DNA of 64,000 nucleotides. Origin: Planctomycetota bacterium (GTDB lineage Bacteria > Planctomycetota > Planctomycetia > Pirellulales > UBA7805). Position 1 is the first letter of the stretch; every line of letters starts with the position of its first letter. The DNA is taken from assembly GCA_003389215.1 (NCBI GenBank), contig QQVP01000121.1, forward strand, positions 1 through 64,000, in the 5' to 3' direction. The translations under genes were made by a program, and so were the position numbers. Positions 26,309 to 36,526 of this stretch are shown here, piece after piece. A model generated the notes under the pieces. That model was given only the letters and a program-made list of their open reading frames with translations. It was not told the DNA's origin and did not search any database.

Positions 26309-26328
26309 GGTGCCGACGAGACGGCGCC
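26309..26328. terminator. hairpin between convergent genes
   Basis: GGTGCCG (26309-26315) pairs with CGGCGCC (26322-26328) around a six-base loop, with one G-U pair, starting 3 nt after the stop of the SGNH-TPR gene. No T-run follows on either strand, so a terminator role is only possible. Confidence 0.3.
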
Positions 26329-26338
26329 GGCTATCGGC

Positions 26339-27322
26339 TTAGTCGAAACCGCGGACCGCATGCGGCTGGTACGGTGCCTCGAGCGACTCGATCTCTTCCG
26401 GCGCGAGCGACACTTCGAGTGAGCCGATGGCGGTGTCGAGGTGATCGAGCTTCGTCGCCCCGACGATCGGAGCCGTCACCGCCGGCTGCGAGAGCAGCCA
26501 CGCCAGGGCAATCTGCGCGGGATGCACGCCACGTTGGGTCGCCAGTCGGCATACGGCCGCGACAATGTCCCAATCGCCCGGATGATCGTAGAGCCTGAGG
26601 GCGAAGTCATCGCTTTCGGCACGCGTTGTGGCCGAGGTGTCGTCGATCTTGGTGCGCGTGCCGGCGAGCAGCCCGCGGGCCAGCGGCGACCAGGGAATCA
26701 CCGCGACGTTCTCGGCCTCGCAGAGGGGAATCATCTCGCGCTCTTCCTCGCGATAGATAAGGTTGTAGTGGTTCTGCATGGCGACGAAGCGAGCCCGTCC
26801 CCCGGCATCGGCGCGCGAGAGCGCCTGGGCAAACTTCCAGGCGGCCGTGCTGCTGGCCCCCAGATAGCGGACCTTGCCCTGCTGGACGAGCAGGTCGAGG
26901 CCGGCCACCATCTCCTCGATCGGCGTGTGCGGGTCGAAGCGATGAACGTAATAGAGATCGATGGCGTCGACGCCCAACCGACGCAGGCTTGCCTCGCAGC
27001 CCTGCTGGATGTGCTTTCGGGAGAGGCCCTGCATGTTGGGGCCTTCGGCCATCTTGTTGAAGACTTTGGTGGCCACGACGCACTCTTCAAGATTGGCGTA
27101 CTCCCGCAGGGCCCTGCCGGTGATCTCCTCGCTGACCCCCAGCGAGTACATGTCCGCCGTGTCGAAGAAATTGATGCCGCTCTCCACGGCGCGTTGGAAG
27201 AACGGCTGCGCCGCCGCCTCATCCAAGACCCAGGGACGCCACTGAGGATCGCCGTAGCTCATGCAACCCAGGCAGATGCGCGAGACCTTCATGCCGGTCT
27301 GGCCGAGATAGGTGTACTCCAT
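26339..27322 (-). CDS. aldo/keto reductase
   Basis: A 327-residue cytoplasmic NADPH-dependent oxidoreductase of the (alpha/beta)8 aldo/keto reductase family. The catalytic tetrad is complete: Asp54 and Tyr59 (FFDTADMYS), Lys86 (ATKVF) and His127 (YYVHRFDP). The C-terminal NADP-binding stretch with VAVIPWSPLARGLLAG is present. It resembles the YajO/YghZ-type members of bacteria. The ATG at 27322 has AGGAG five nt before it on the minus strand. It faces the SGNH-TPR gene and follows the TPR lipoprotein gene (149-nt gap, same strand). Physiological aldehyde or ketone unknown; no clear link to the cluster. Confidence 0.9.
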   Translation of the reverse strand: MEYTYLGQTGMKVSRICLGCMSYGDPQWRPWVLDEAAAQPFFQRAVESGINFFDTADMYSLGVSEEITGRALREYANLEECVVATKVFNKMAEGPNMQGLSRKHIQQGCEASLRRLGVDAIDLYYVHRFDPHTPIEEMVAGLDLLVQQGKVRYLGASSTAAWKFAQALSRADAGGRARFVAMQNHYNLIYREEEREMIPLCEAENVAVIPWSPLARGLLAGTRTKIDDTSATTRAESDDFALRLYDHPGDWDIVAAVCRLATQRGVHPAQIALAWLLSQPAVTAPIVGATKLDHLDTAIGSLEVSLAPEEIESLEAPYQPHAVRGFD

Positions 27323-27471
27323 GCCGACTCCTCTTCGTCTAGCTCGTTTCCATGAGGCTCGTCAGGCACGCGCCGGGCAGCGCCAACGCGACGATCGACG
27401 CCGCGGTACGATCGCACCCGTGGGTGGCGTCCGCGAAACGAGAGCCGCCGCGCTCCCAATCCCGCCACCGT

Positions 27472-28824
27472 CTACGGCTTGCCTGATTCGCCTTCCAGTT
27501 TGTCGGCCTCGGCTTCGTCAGCCGCGGCGAGGTCCTCCTCGCCGGCAGCACGGTAGATGCGGGCGCGTTCGCGATAGGCCTCGGCCGACGGGGCCCGCTC
27601 GACGACCGTGCCGAGATCCTTGATGGCGGCCTCGTGGTTCCCCTGTTGACTGTAGACGCGGGCGCGGAGCACAAACGCCTCGAGCTGGCCGGGGGCCCGC
27701 TCGACGACCGTGTTCAAATCGGCGAGAGCGGCAATCAGGTCCTTCTGCTCGATGCGGGCCTGGGCGCGTCGCAGGTAGGCCTGGAAGAAATTGGGCGCGG
27801 TCTCGATCACGATGTCGTAATCGGCCACGGCGCCCTCGAAGTCCTTCGCCGCATTCCGCGCGATTCCACGATTGTAGAGAATCTTGAAGTCGCCTGGACT
27901 TCGCTCCAGTGCCGCCGTGAAGTCAGCAATCGCCTCGGCGTAACGTCCCTGTTGCAGGTGGACCGCCGCTCGATTGTTGTAGCCGTGCGATTCGTTCGGC
28001 GCTCGCCGGATGACCTCTCCGAAGTCGCTCAGGGCGGCCTCCATATTGCCCAACTCCATTTGGGCTGCGGCGCGCCGCTGATAGGCCAACAAGCTGTTAG
28101 GGTTCAACTCGACCGCCTTCGTCAGCTCCTCGACCGCCTCGTTGAACTTTCGCTGGAGCAGCAGGATATACCCGCGCGTTTGATGTCCGGCAGCCTCTTG
28201 CCCGTCCGCGGCATGCTCGAAGTATTTTTCGATGGCAGCCGCGGCCTCGGGAATCTTCTTGAGGTCTCCATAGAGCTCCGCAAGCTTGATGTAGGTCAAG
28301 GCGAACTCGGGGCTTCGCTCGCGCACCTCTTCCCAGTCGGCCAGCGCGCCTTCCAGATCGCCCTTGCGCAAGCGGGCGTCGCCGCGCCAGAAGTAGAGTT
28401 CCGCATTATCCGATTGCAGCGCCGCGACTTCGTTAAGGTCGGCGAGTGCCTGGCCGGGTCGGTTGGCTACCAGGTAGGCTTTGCCGCGGCGAAGGAACAG
28501 CGAGGCACGCTGATCGTCCGTGGAATCGAGTTCCAGGGCCTTCGTATAATCGTTGACCGCGCGGACTAGGTTCTCCGTATTGGTGGGATCGCGTTCGACC
28601 ATCGCGAAGTAGGCGTCGCCACGGCGCGAATATCCGTCCACGAAGTCGGGCCGCTGTTCGATGACCTTGGTAAACTCCGCGGCCGCCTTGTCGTAGTCAC
28701 CCTCGGAATAGGCAATCACACCGCGGTCACTCGTGGGATCGGGGTCGGTGCAGCCGGTTATCGCAGCGGCGAGCACGAGGGCAAGACAGACGACGAATCG
28801 AGTTGACGATGGATCTTCGCTCAC
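27472..28824 (-). CDS. TPR-repeat lipoprotein
   Basis: A 450-residue protein with a lipoprotein signal (hydrophobic 10-22, lipobox ITGC, Cys25) and about eleven TPR units from 35 to 430. GTG 28824 is chosen because GGAGG lies seven nt upstream; a TTG seven codons earlier would also be in frame. It should be anchored at the inner or outer membrane facing the periplasm as a protein-protein scaffold. Unlike the TPR enzymes of the cluster it has no catalytic head and lacks the LYRxxxPYR cap. A -10 hexamer TATAAT lies about 45 nt upstream. The C-terminus is charged (DEAEADKLEGESGKP). Confidence 0.83.
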   Translation of the reverse strand: MSEDPSSTRFVVCLALVLAAAITGCTDPDPTSDRGVIAYSEGDYDKAAAEFTKVIEQRPDFVDGYSRRGDAYFAMVERDPTNTENLVRAVNDYTKALELDSTDDQRASLFLRRGKAYLVANRPGQALADLNEVAALQSDNAELYFWRGDARLRKGDLEGALADWEEVRERSPEFALTYIKLAELYGDLKKIPEAAAAIEKYFEHAADGQEAAGHQTRGYILLLQRKFNEAVEELTKAVELNPNSLLAYQRRAAAQMELGNMEAALSDFGEVIRRAPNESHGYNNRAAVHLQQGRYAEAIADFTAALERSPGDFKILYNRGIARNAAKDFEGAVADYDIVIETAPNFFQAYLRRAQARIEQKDLIAALADLNTVVERAPGQLEAFVLRARVYSQQGNHEAAIKDLGTVVERAPSAEAYRERARIYRAAGEEDLAAADEAEADKLEGESGKP

Positions 28825-28868
28825 AGGATTCCCTCCAGTAATCAACGGACGGCGGCGGACCGGCTTTC

Positions 28869-28896
28869 ATTATAGGTCGCGCCGAGACGCTCGCAA
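28869..28896 (-). promoter_or_regulatory. promoter candidate for the TPR lipoprotein
   Basis: On the minus strand TTGCGA (complement of 28891-28896) and a perfect TATAAT (complement of 28869-28874) are 16 nt apart, giving a leader of about 38 nt before GTG 28824. It is one of the better promoter candidates in the window. Confidence 0.5.
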
Positions 28897-28988
28897 TCGC
28901 CGCACACACTCGCGTTCCGCATCCGCGCGCTGCCCGCCGACGCCTGCGCAGTTTGCTGGGACGGTGCGAGTCCCCGGGCCCGTCGACG

Positions 28989-29017
28989 TGGACCATTGCC
29001 ATGGCCCGTGTTACGAT
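28989..29017 (+). promoter_or_regulatory. promoter candidate for the formyltransferase-deacetylase pair
   Basis: TGGACC (28989-28994), a 17-nt spacer and TACGAT (29012-29017) preceded by TGT (extended -10). It lies 69 nt before ATG 29087 in the divergent region. Confidence 0.35.
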
Positions 29018-29086
29018 GGGATCTTGATCCATACGACCGACTCGCTGGACCCGTTTCCTGGCCTTCCGCCCCGGCTCTCGAACTAC

Positions 29087-29902
29087 ATGCGCACCGTCCT
29101 GATCTGCCACGACGAGTCGCCACTCGATCGGGACGGCCTGGCGCGATGGCTGGCCTCTTTTTCCGAGCTGGCAGGCCTGGTGATTCTTCGCGAAGAATCG
29201 TCGCGACTGAAGCGGCGAATTCGCCGCGAGATCGAGCGCGTCGGCTATCTGCGTTTTCTCGATGTAGTGGCCTTTCGTTTCTACGACCGCTTCTTCTGGG
29301 GCGCCGCAGACAAGGCCTACGAGGCGGCGACGCTGGCCCGCCTGGAAGGCGAATATCCCGATGTGCCGGACGACGTGCCGAAGCTCTACACACCCAGCCC
29401 CAATTCGAGAGAGGCCCAAGAGTTCCTCACCGAGAGCAACTGCGATATCATGATCGCCCGTTGCAAAACACTGCTAGCCGAGCGGATCTTTACGATTCCC
29501 AAGACCGCCACGCTCGTCATGCACCCGGGCGTCTGCCCCGAGTATCGCAACGCCTACGGCTGCTTCTGGGCATTGGCCTGCGACGATCTTGAAAAGGTCG
29601 GCATGACGCTGCTGAAGGTCGACAAGGGAGTCGATACGGGCGCGGTGTACGGGTACTATAGCTACGACTATGACGAGGTGGGGGAGTCGCAATCGATCAT
29701 TCACAATCGGGTCACCTTCGACAATCTGCCCGCGCTGGCGGAGAAGATCGAGGAAATTCACGCCGGTACCGCAGAGACGATCGACACCTCGAACCGCCCC
29801 TCGGCCACCTGGGGGCAGCCCTGGTTGACCCGCTACTTCAAGTGGAAACGCGCCGCTCGCCGGCGACGACGCCATGCGACAAGTCACGCTGCTGTATCAT
29901 GA
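29087..29902 (+). CDS. formyltransferase-like protein
   Basis: A 271-residue protein of the formyl transferase N-domain fold (the Fmt/PurN/sugar N-formyltransferase group). The core loop reads LVMHPGVCPEYRNAYG (143-158, His146) and KGVDTG (180-185, Asp184), matching the family's NxHPxxLPxYRG and D-T-G elements. The Asn normally two residues before the His is Val144, so the catalytic triad is incomplete as written. The C-terminus is strongly basic. The gene overlaps the polysaccharide deacetylase by 29 nt, indicating coupling. Sugar N-formyltransferases act on amino sugars of surface glycans, which would suit a neighbour that exposes the amine. Function could be altered given the missing Asn. 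Confidence 0.72.
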   Translation: MRTVLICHDESPLDRDGLARWLASFSELAGLVILREESSRLKRRIRREIERVGYLRFLDVVAFRFYDRFFWGAADKAYEAATLARLEGEYPDVPDDVPKLYTPSPNSREAQEFLTESNCDIMIARCKTLLAERIFTIPKTATLVMHPGVCPEYRNAYGCFWALACDDLEKVGMTLLKVDKGVDTGAVYGYYSYDYDEVGESQSIIHNRVTFDNLPALAEKIEEIHAGTAETIDTSNRPSATWGQPWLTRYFKWKRAARRRRRHATSHAAVS

Positions 29903-30668
29903 CGTCGTCGAAAACGGGGATTACGACGCCAGCGGATTCCGCGACGGGGCCGCGCGGCGTTACAAGCTGGACCGTGACGAGTTCGTCAAGCATCTCGACG
30001 CGATCGCTGCGGCGACGAGTCGGCCGCCGGTCACGGTCTACGATCTGGACAAGCAGCCGGCGACGCCCTGCCCCGTCACGATCGGCTTTGACGACGGCGG
30101 CGTCAGTGCCCTGACCATCATCGCGGCCGAGTTCAACGCCCGCGGTTGGCCGGCGCACTTCTTCGTCACGACCGACTATATCGGCACGCCCGGCTTCCTG
30201 GACGCGGCGCAGATTCGCGAGCTTCACGCGATGGGCCACGTGATCGGATCGCACAGCTGTTCGCATCCCAACCCGATGGCGGCCTGTGACGACGAGCAGC
30301 TGCGCGACGAGTGGACCCACAGCATCGCCCGGCTCTCCGACATCTTGGGCGAGCCGGTTCGCGTCGGCTCAATTCCCGGAGGGGCCTACGGCACGAATGT
30401 CGCCCGGGCGGCCGCGGCGGCCGGCATCGATCGCCTGTTTACCTCGGAGCCGACGACGCGGACCTGGCAGGTCGACGGCTGCACGCTGTTGGGGCGATTC
30501 GGCATCGAAGTGGAAGACGCCCCGGCGAAGGCCGCCGACTTCGTCTCGGGAAAGTGGACGACGCACACCAAAGAGTACGTCGTCTGGAACGGCAAGAAGT
30601 TCCTCAAGCGTGCCGGCGGCCCGGTCTTCTATCGCCTGCGCGATTGGTGGTATCGGGGTCGAGCCTAG
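29874..30668 (+). CDS. polysaccharide deacetylase (NodB homology domain)
   Basis: A 264-residue protein of the carbohydrate esterase 4 fold. Catalytic and metal residues are visible: TIGFDDGG (69-76, Asp73 and Asp74), GSHSCSHPN (125-133, His127 and His131) and PGGAYG. These enzymes remove N- or O-acetyl groups from GlcNAc-containing glycans using a divalent metal. There is no signal peptide (MRQVTLLYHD begins directly with the first strand), so it should act in the cytoplasm, on a precursor. It overlaps the formyltransferase-like gene by 29 nt and faces the DUF1501 gene with a 33-nt gap. Confidence 0.88.
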   Translation: MRQVTLLYHDVVENGDYDASGFRDGAARRYKLDRDEFVKHLDAIAAATSRPPVTVYDLDKQPATPCPVTIGFDDGGVSALTIIAAEFNARGWPAHFFVTTDYIGTPGFLDAAQIRELHAMGHVIGSHSCSHPNPMAACDDEQLRDEWTHSIARLSDILGEPVRVGSIPGGAYGTNVARAAAAAGIDRLFTSEPTTRTWQVDGCTLLGRFGIEVEDAPAKAADFVSGKWTTHTKEYVVWNGKKFLKRAGGPVFYRLRDWWYRGRA

Positions 30669-30701
30669 ACGATTGTGCGACTGGCTCGTCGCGATTTCCG
30701 C

Positions 30702-32153
30702 TTACGCGAACAGTCCGCGAGCGACCTTGCCGGCCACGTCGGTCAGCCGGAAGTCGCGACCCTGATAGCGGTAGGTCAACTGCTCGTGGTCGATGCCCAA
30801 GAGATGCAGCAGCGTGGCGTGAAAATCGTTCACGTGCATCGGGTTCTCGACGATGTGGAAGCCGAGCTCGTCGGTCTTGCCGTATACAAAACCTCGCTTC
30901 ACCCCGCCGCCGGCCATCCAAATCGTGTAGGCGTCTTTGTGATGGTCGCGCCCGGAACGGGGTCCGCGGTCGCCCTGAGCCATGGGCGTGCGCCCGAATT
31001 CGGCCCCGAACACGACCAACGTCTCGTCGAGCAGCCCCCGCACCTTGAGATCCTTGATCAACGCGGCGATCGGCCGATCGGTCTGGCGACACTTCGGCGG
31101 CAGGCCACCCTGGACGTCGCCGTGCGTGTCCCACCCCTGATCGTTGAGCTGGATAAATCGCACGCCCCGCTCGACCAGCCGCCGGGCCAACAGACAGTTG
31201 TTCGCGAAGCTCGTGTTGCCGGGCGAGGTGCCGTACAGCTTGTGGATGTAGGCCGGCTCGTCGCTAAAGTCCATCAGCTCGGGCACCGCCGTCTGCATGC
31301 GGAAGGCCAGCTCGTACTGACTGATGCGAGTCGCAATCTCGGGATCGCCGACGTCGGCCAACCGTTCCTGGTTGAGCCGATTGATGCTGTCGAGAATGCG
31401 GCGACGGCGCGAAGGGTCGATGCCCTGGGGATTGGAAAGGTATAGCACCGGGTCGCCGTCGGTGCGGAACTCAACGCCCTGATGGGCCGTCGGCAAGAAG
31501 CCGCTTCCCCACATCGAGTTGCCCGCGCCGGCGATGGTGCCGGTGTTCATCACCACGAAGCTGGGCAGATTCTCGTTCTCGCTGCCGAGCCCGTAGCTGA
31601 TCCAGGAACCGAGGCTGGGGCGGCCGAACTGCCCGAAACCGGTGTGGAACATGAGCTGGGCCGGGGCGTGGTTGAACTGCTCGGTGTGCATCGACTTGAC
31701 GAAGGTCAACTCGTCGACGACCTCGGCCAGATACGGCAAGAGCCGCGAGAGCTCGATGCCGCTTTCGCCGTGCCGGGCGAATTCGAAGGGCGAGCCGAAC
31801 AGGTTGGGCTGATCGCGGACGAAGGCCAGACGCAGGCCCTTCCACAACTCGTCGGGCATCTTCTGACCGTCGCGCTCGTTGAGCAGCGGCTTGTGTTCGA
31901 ACAAATCGATCTGCGACGGCCCCCCGACCATGTGCAGGAAGATGACGTTCTTGGCTCGGGGCCGCAGATCGCCCGGTTTGGCAACTGTGGGACTCGACGG
32001 CGCGGGACTCGACGGCGCAAAACTCCCCGGCCGGGCCGCCCTGACCTCGCCCGCCACGAGCGACGCGAGCGCCGCCCCGGCAATGCCCATGCTCGACGAC
32101 TTGAGCATCGAGCGGCGATTAAGAGCCAGCACTTGTTCGGGAGTGGGGTTCAT
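30702..32153 (-). CDS. DUF1501 family protein, Tat-exported
   Basis: A 483-residue member of DUF1501, a family abundant in planctomycetes and of unknown biochemical role, with distant similarity to the alkaline phosphatase/sulfatase fold. The N-terminus has a twin-arginine signal ([11 protein letters not shown] then an Ala-rich stretch, about 12-38). Family landmarks include [32 protein letters not shown] and AEFGRTP. ATG 32153 begins just before the Tat motif; an open frame continues upstream but overlaps the DUF1549 gene out of frame and has no family character. It lies 68 nt downstream of that gene and forms a pair with it. Probably a periplasmic partner in polymer breakdown. Confidence 0.9.
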   Translation of the reverse strand: MNPTPEQVLALNRRSMLKSSSMGIAGAALASLVAGEVRAARPGSFAPSSPAPSSPTVAKPGDLRPRAKNVIFLHMVGGPSQIDLFEHKPLLNERDGQKMPDELWKGLRLAFVRDQPNLFGSPFEFARHGESGIELSRLLPYLAEVVDELTFVKSMHTEQFNHAPAQLMFHTGFGQFGRPSLGSWISYGLGSENENLPSFVVMNTGTIAGAGNSMWGSGFLPTAHQGVEFRTDGDPVLYLSNPQGIDPSRRRRILDSINRLNQERLADVGDPEIATRISQYELAFRMQTAVPELMDFSDEPAYIHKLYGTSPGNTSFANNCLLARRLVERGVRFIQLNDQGWDTHGDVQGGLPPKCRQTDRPIAALIKDLKVRGLLDETLVVFGAEFGRTPMAQGDRGPRSGRDHHKDAYTIWMAGGGVKRGFVYGKTDELGFHIVENPMHVNDFHATLLHLLGIDHEQLTYRYQGRDFRLTDVAGKVARGLFA

Positions 32154-32221
32154 AACAGCGGCGATGGACGTTGCTGCGGATTGGCGCCGACGTTCTTGCG
32201 GATGTCTCCGCGTTCTCGGTC

Positions 32222-34825
32222 CTACTCTTTGCTGATCGTCTCGTCGAGGTTCAACAGGGCATTGGCCACGCAGAGCCACGCAGCCCATTCTGCCGCATCG
32301 GCGGGTCGCTCGACACCCTCGGGCAGCGCGGCCTCGTGCGTGAGGGCCGTCACGTCGGCGGCGTCCTTGGCCAGGCGATCGCGCTCTTCGGCGAGCAACT
32401 CTTCGAGCACACTGCGCTCGGCGACGCTTGGCTGCCGCGCCAGACACATCTGAAAGGCACGGTCGATTCGCGCCGCGTCCGAAAGTGGCCCCTCGAACGC
32501 GAGCAACCGCGCGGCCAATGCGCGGGCCATTTCGATGTAGGCTTCGTCGTTCAGCAGCGTGAGCGCCTGCATCGGCGTGTTCGTGCGAGGTCGATTCACC
32601 ACACAACGCGTACGATCGGGGGCATCGAAGTTGACAAAGCTGGGATACGGGGCGACGCGTCGCCACACGACGTAGACGCCGCGACGGAAGCGGTCCTCGC
32701 CCTGGGACTCGTCGTAGACCGGCTCGCCACGGCCCGTCTGACGCCACAGCTTGGGAGGTTGCGGCGGATAGACCGGCGGGCCGCCCATCTTCGTCGACAA
32801 CAGACCGGAAACCGCCAGGCCCGCGTCGCGAATCGTCTCCGCCGGCAGGCGAAAACGTGGTCCGCGGGCAAGCAATTCGTTCTCCGGATCGCGCTCCGCG
32901 AGCTTCCGGGTCATGCGCGATGACTGCTGATACGTGGCCGACATTACCAGCCGCTTGATCGTCCGTTTCGTCGACCAACCGTCGTCCATGAACGTGAGGG
33001 CGAGCCAGTCGAGCAATTCGGGATGCGACGGGGGCGATCCCTGGGTGCCAAAATCTCCGCCGGTAGCGACGAGGCCCCGGCCAAAGATCTCGGTCCAGAA
33101 GTGATTCACTCGCACGCGGGCCGCCAGCGGATTGGCGGGATCGATCAGCCAGCGGGCCAACCCCAGGCGCGTCGGCTCGGCATCCTCCGGCAGAGCGTGC
33201 AACACGTCGGGCACGCCGGCGGTGACCTTGTCGCCGGGCTGGAGAAACTCGCCCCGCTTGAAGACATGCGTCTCGCGCGGCTCGGGCATCTCGATCATCA
33301 CCAACGTTGTGTCGGCGGCGTGCCTGGCCAGCTCCGCTTCGAGGCGGCCAATCGTCGCCCGCAACTCGCGGGTTTCCTCCCACGTGGCGAGAAAGTAGTC
33401 TTCAAGGCGCGAGCGCTCGTACGCCGTTTGTTCTTCGCGCGGCTTGGCGAGCACCTGTTGAAGTTGCTTGATCTTGTCGGCCGGGAGTTCCTTGCTGGGC
33501 TGCACCTGGCCCGCCGTCAGTGCGGCCTCCCAGTCGGCGAGCGACTCCAGGGCCCGCGCTTCGGCTTCCTTCAGTTGGGCTCGCGGCTCGGCCAGTTCGG
33601 CTTCGATCTTCGCGCGTTTGCGACGCTTCTCCGGCGTAAGGGGCAGCTCCATCTTGGGGCCGAAGAAGTCAAACTGCACGCTGCGGGCTTCGGCCTGCTT
33701 GACCTCCAGCGGTGTGTGATTGAAATAGGCGAACAGCTGGTAGTATTCCCGCTGTGTGAAGGGATCGTACTTGTGCGTGTGGCAACGGGCGCAGTCGAGC
33801 GTCGTACCCAGCCAAACCGTGGCCGTCGTGTTGACCCGGTCGACTACCTGATTGGTGCGGTTCTCTTCGGGGTCGACGCCTGCTTCGATGTTGCAGGTGG
33901 GCGTGCGATGAAAGCCGGTGGCAATGCGCTGCTCGAGTGTCGCCTCCGGCAACAGATCGCCGGCAATCTGCTCGATCGTGAACTGATCGTACGGCATGTC
34001 GTCGTTGAGCGCCGCGATGACCCAGTCGCGATAAGCCCACATCTCGCGAAGCTGATCGGCCTGGTAGCCGTTCGAGTCGGCGTAGCGGGCCAGGTCGAGC
34101 CAGCTACGGGCCCACTTCTCGCCAAAGCGTGGCGAGGCCAGCAGTCGATCGACGGTCGCCTCGAAGGCCGCGGGTGAAGGATCGGCAATGAACGCCTCGA
34201 CCTCGGCAACCGACGGGGGCAGGCCGATCAGGTCGAGGTAGAGTCGTCGCAAGAGCGTGGCGGGCTCGGCCGACGGCGAGGGCTCGAGGCCTTCGCGCTC
34301 CAAACGGGCGAGCACGAAAGTGTCGATCTCATTACGCGGCCAGGAAGTCTGTCGGACCGCGGGACGCTCGGGCGGCTGCGGTCGGCGATAGGCCCAGTGC
34401 TCCGCGCCCGCCACGTCGCGATCGCCGACACCCTCGGGCCAGATGGCGCCTTCGTCGATCCAGCGGGCGACCAGGGCGACTTGTTCAGCACTCAGCGGAT
34501 CCGCGTCGGGCGGCATCCGCTGGTCCTCGTCGTCACTGCGCAGACGTGCGATCAAATGACTCGAGGCAGATGCGCCCTGTTCGACAGCGGGACCCGAAAC
34601 GCCGCCCGTGAAAAAGGCCTCGCGGCCGTCGAGACGCAGGCCCCCTTCCTGCTCGTCCGGTCCGTGGCAATGAAAACAATTCGCGGCCAGCAGTGGCCGC
34701 ACGTCGCGGGCGAAGTCGACTCCGTCGGTGGGTACCTTCCCCTCTTCGGCATGCCCGGGCAAAGGCCACCAAACGGCGAGCGCCGCCGCAAAGAGGGCAG
34801 CGACTAGCGGCAGGTGTCGGTTCAT
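32222..34825 (-). CDS. PSCyt1/DUF1549/DUF1553 planctomycete cytochrome protein
   Basis: An 867-residue exported protein: signal peptide (about 5-25), a planctomycete-type cytochrome c domain with CFHCH (50-54) and RMPPDAD, then DUF1549 and, near the C-terminus, DUF1553 ([12 protein letters not shown] region). A charged coiled-coil-like segment separates the two DUFs. This arrangement is a hallmark of planctomycetes and usually adjoins a DUF1501 gene, as here; the combined function is unproven, but the pairs sit near sulfatases and glycoside hydrolases. ATG 34825 is used; ATG 34852, nine codons upstream, is a possible alternative. It is one of two such pairs in tandem. Confidence 0.9.
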   Translation of the reverse strand: MNRHLPLVAALFAAALAVWWPLPGHAEEGKVPTDGVDFARDVRPLLAANCFHCHGPDEQEGGLRLDGREAFFTGGVSGPAVEQGASASSHLIARLRSDDEDQRMPPDADPLSAEQVALVARWIDEGAIWPEGVGDRDVAGAEHWAYRRPQPPERPAVRQTSWPRNEIDTFVLARLEREGLEPSPSAEPATLLRRLYLDLIGLPPSVAEVEAFIADPSPAAFEATVDRLLASPRFGEKWARSWLDLARYADSNGYQADQLREMWAYRDWVIAALNDDMPYDQFTIEQIAGDLLPEATLEQRIATGFHRTPTCNIEAGVDPEENRTNQVVDRVNTTATVWLGTTLDCARCHTHKYDPFTQREYYQLFAYFNHTPLEVKQAEARSVQFDFFGPKMELPLTPEKRRKRAKIEAELAEPRAQLKEAEARALESLADWEAALTAGQVQPSKELPADKIKQLQQVLAKPREEQTAYERSRLEDYFLATWEETRELRATIGRLEAELARHAADTTLVMIEMPEPRETHVFKRGEFLQPGDKVTAGVPDVLHALPEDAEPTRLGLARWLIDPANPLAARVRVNHFWTEIFGRGLVATGGDFGTQGSPPSHPELLDWLALTFMDDGWSTKRTIKRLVMSATYQQSSRMTRKLAERDPENELLARGPRFRLPAETIRDAGLAVSGLLSTKMGGPPVYPPQPPKLWRQTGRGEPVYDESQGEDRFRRGVYVVWRRVAPYPSFVNFDAPDRTRCVVNRPRTNTPMQALTLLNDEAYIEMARALAARLLAFEGPLSDAARIDRAFQMCLARQPSVAERSVLEELLAEERDRLAKDAADVTALTHEAALPEGVERPADAAEWAAWLCVANALLNLDETISKE

Positions 34826-34939
34826 TGGGCTTGAATAATCCTTCACGCGCATCGCTCTTTGCTCGCAAGGGCCTTCACGTGTGGAGGGCCTTCACTCGAG
34901 AAGGCAGTCCCTCTTCCCGCTCGCTGCTCGTGCCCGCCG

Positions 34940-36493
34940 TCAGGCGAGAATCTCCTTAATCACGTGTCCGTGCACGTCGGTCAGCCGGCGGTCGATGCCG
35001 TTGTTGCGGACGGTGAGTCGCTCGTGATTGATGCCGAGCAGGTGCAGGATCGTGGCGTGGATGTCGTAGACCTCTGTGGGCTTGCTGCGATCGAGCGGCT
35101 TGTAACCCCACTGGTCGCTCTCGCCGTGCGTGATGCCGCCGCGGATCCCGCCTCCGCAAAGCCAGTTGGTAAATGTGTAAGGATTGTGGTCGCGGCCCTT
35201 GCCGCCCTGGGACGAGGGCATGCGACCGAACTCGGTGGTCCACAGCACGATCGTGTCTTCGAGCATGCCGCGCTGCTTGAGGTCCTTGATCAGAGCCGCC
35301 GTGCCGCGGGCCATCCCACGGGCCAGCGGGCCGTGGTCGCGACGCACGTTCTCGTGCGAATCCCAATTGCGGCGGGGAAAGCGATTGTCGTTGCCCGACC
35401 AGACCTGGACGAACCGCACGCCACGTTCCAGCAGTCGCCGAGCGACGAGACACTTGCGCGAGAAGAGCACCGTCTCTTCGCGGGCGTTGATCTCGGTATC
35501 GAATTCGCTGGGGATGTGGTCGAGCCCGTACAGGCGATGAATGTGCGCCGGCTCCTGCGACAGATCGAGCGCCTCGGGCGCGGCCAGCTGCATGCGGCCG
35601 GCCAGCTCATAGCTGCGGATGCGGGCTTCAAGTCGACCGTCGCCTTGCCGCTCTTCGGCATGACGGCGTCCGAGAGTCTTGATCAGCTCGATCGCCTCGG
35701 CGTCGCTGGCCTGCGAGATGTAGCTGCCCTGACTGGCGGGAAACAGATCGGCGATCGGCTCTTCGCGACCGGGATAGACGACCGTGCCCTGGTAGTGCGA
35801 AGGCAGGAAGGCGGTGTCCCAGTTCTTGGTGCCGTTCGAGGCCAGTCCGCGATGATCGGGCAGCACGACGAACGTCGGCAGGTTCTCGTTCATCGACCCC
35901 AGGGCGTAACTGACCCAGGAACCCATCGACGGAAAACCGGGCCGGTTGAAGCCGGTCGACTGGAGCAACGTCCCCTGACTGTGAACGCCCGTCTTGCCGA
36001 TCAGGTTGTGAATGAAGGCGATCTCGTCGACGACCTCGCCGATGTCGCCCACGACGTCGCTGATCATCTTGCCGGACTCGCCATAGGGGGCGAAGTCCCA
36101 CACGGGACGCAGCCATGGCCCGAGGCCGTTCTGAAACGCCTCGACATGCTCGCCAAAATCGGACGGCTCGCCGTGGTGCTTGATCAGGGCCGGCTTGAAG
36201 TCGAACAGATCGAGATGGCTGGCCGCGCCCGACATGAAAAGCTGAATCACACGCTTTGCCTTGGGCGGGTGATGCATGATGGCGCTGTGCAAGGTCGACT
36301 CGCTCGAAGCAGCGCGGGCATCTTCGGCCGCGAGCATGCTGGCCAAGGCAATGCCGCCGAGTCCGCCGCCGCTCTGCCAAAGGAACTCGCGCCGTGAACG
36401 CAAGGCGGCAGCGGAGTCCACCTGGGACGGCCGTGGCGAGGCGGCCGCTCCATGCGGAAAGGCCGAGCGGCGTTGGGCGGGAGTCGGGGTCAT
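34940..36493 (-). CDS. DUF1501 family protein, Tat-exported (second copy)
   Basis: A 517-residue DUF1501 protein with an extended, Ser/Pro-rich N-terminus before the twin-arginine signal (SRREFLWQSGGGLGGIAL, about 33-50). Landmarks shared with the copy at 32153 include VIQLFMSGAASHLDLFDFKP, NWDSHENVRRDHGP and TEFGRMPSSQGG. It is clearly diverged, so the two are old paralogs rather than a recent duplication. It lies 33 nt downstream of the second DUF1549 gene (36527-39034) and 114 nt upstream of the first, so the four genes may form one transcript. Periplasmic; function unknown. Confidence 0.9.
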   Translation of the reverse strand: MTPTPAQRRSAFPHGAAASPRPSQVDSAAALRSRREFLWQSGGGLGGIALASMLAAEDARAASSESTLHSAIMHHPPKAKRVIQLFMSGAASHLDLFDFKPALIKHHGEPSDFGEHVEAFQNGLGPWLRPVWDFAPYGESGKMISDVVGDIGEVVDEIAFIHNLIGKTGVHSQGTLLQSTGFNRPGFPSMGSWVSYALGSMNENLPTFVVLPDHRGLASNGTKNWDTAFLPSHYQGTVVYPGREEPIADLFPASQGSYISQASDAEAIELIKTLGRRHAEERQGDGRLEARIRSYELAGRMQLAAPEALDLSQEPAHIHRLYGLDHIPSEFDTEINAREETVLFSRKCLVARRLLERGVRFVQVWSGNDNRFPRRNWDSHENVRRDHGPLARGMARGTAALIKDLKQRGMLEDTIVLWTTEFGRMPSSQGGKGRDHNPYTFTNWLCGGGIRGGITHGESDQWGYKPLDRSKPTEVYDIHATILHLLGINHERLTVRNNGIDRRLTDVHGHVIKEILA

Positions 36494-36526
36494 AAGAGTC
36501 GTGCCGTGCGCAGGGTCTCACTCAGG

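Noticed and set aside
26307-26338. Bidirectional terminator between the SGNH-TPR and aldo/keto reductase genes.
   Set aside because: The hairpin exists but neither strand has a T-run; kept only as a low-confidence feature.
32154-33383. Open frame extending the DUF1501 protein 410 codons upstream.
   Set aside because: It overlaps the DUF1549 gene out of frame, lacks family character, and the Tat signal follows directly after ATG 32153.
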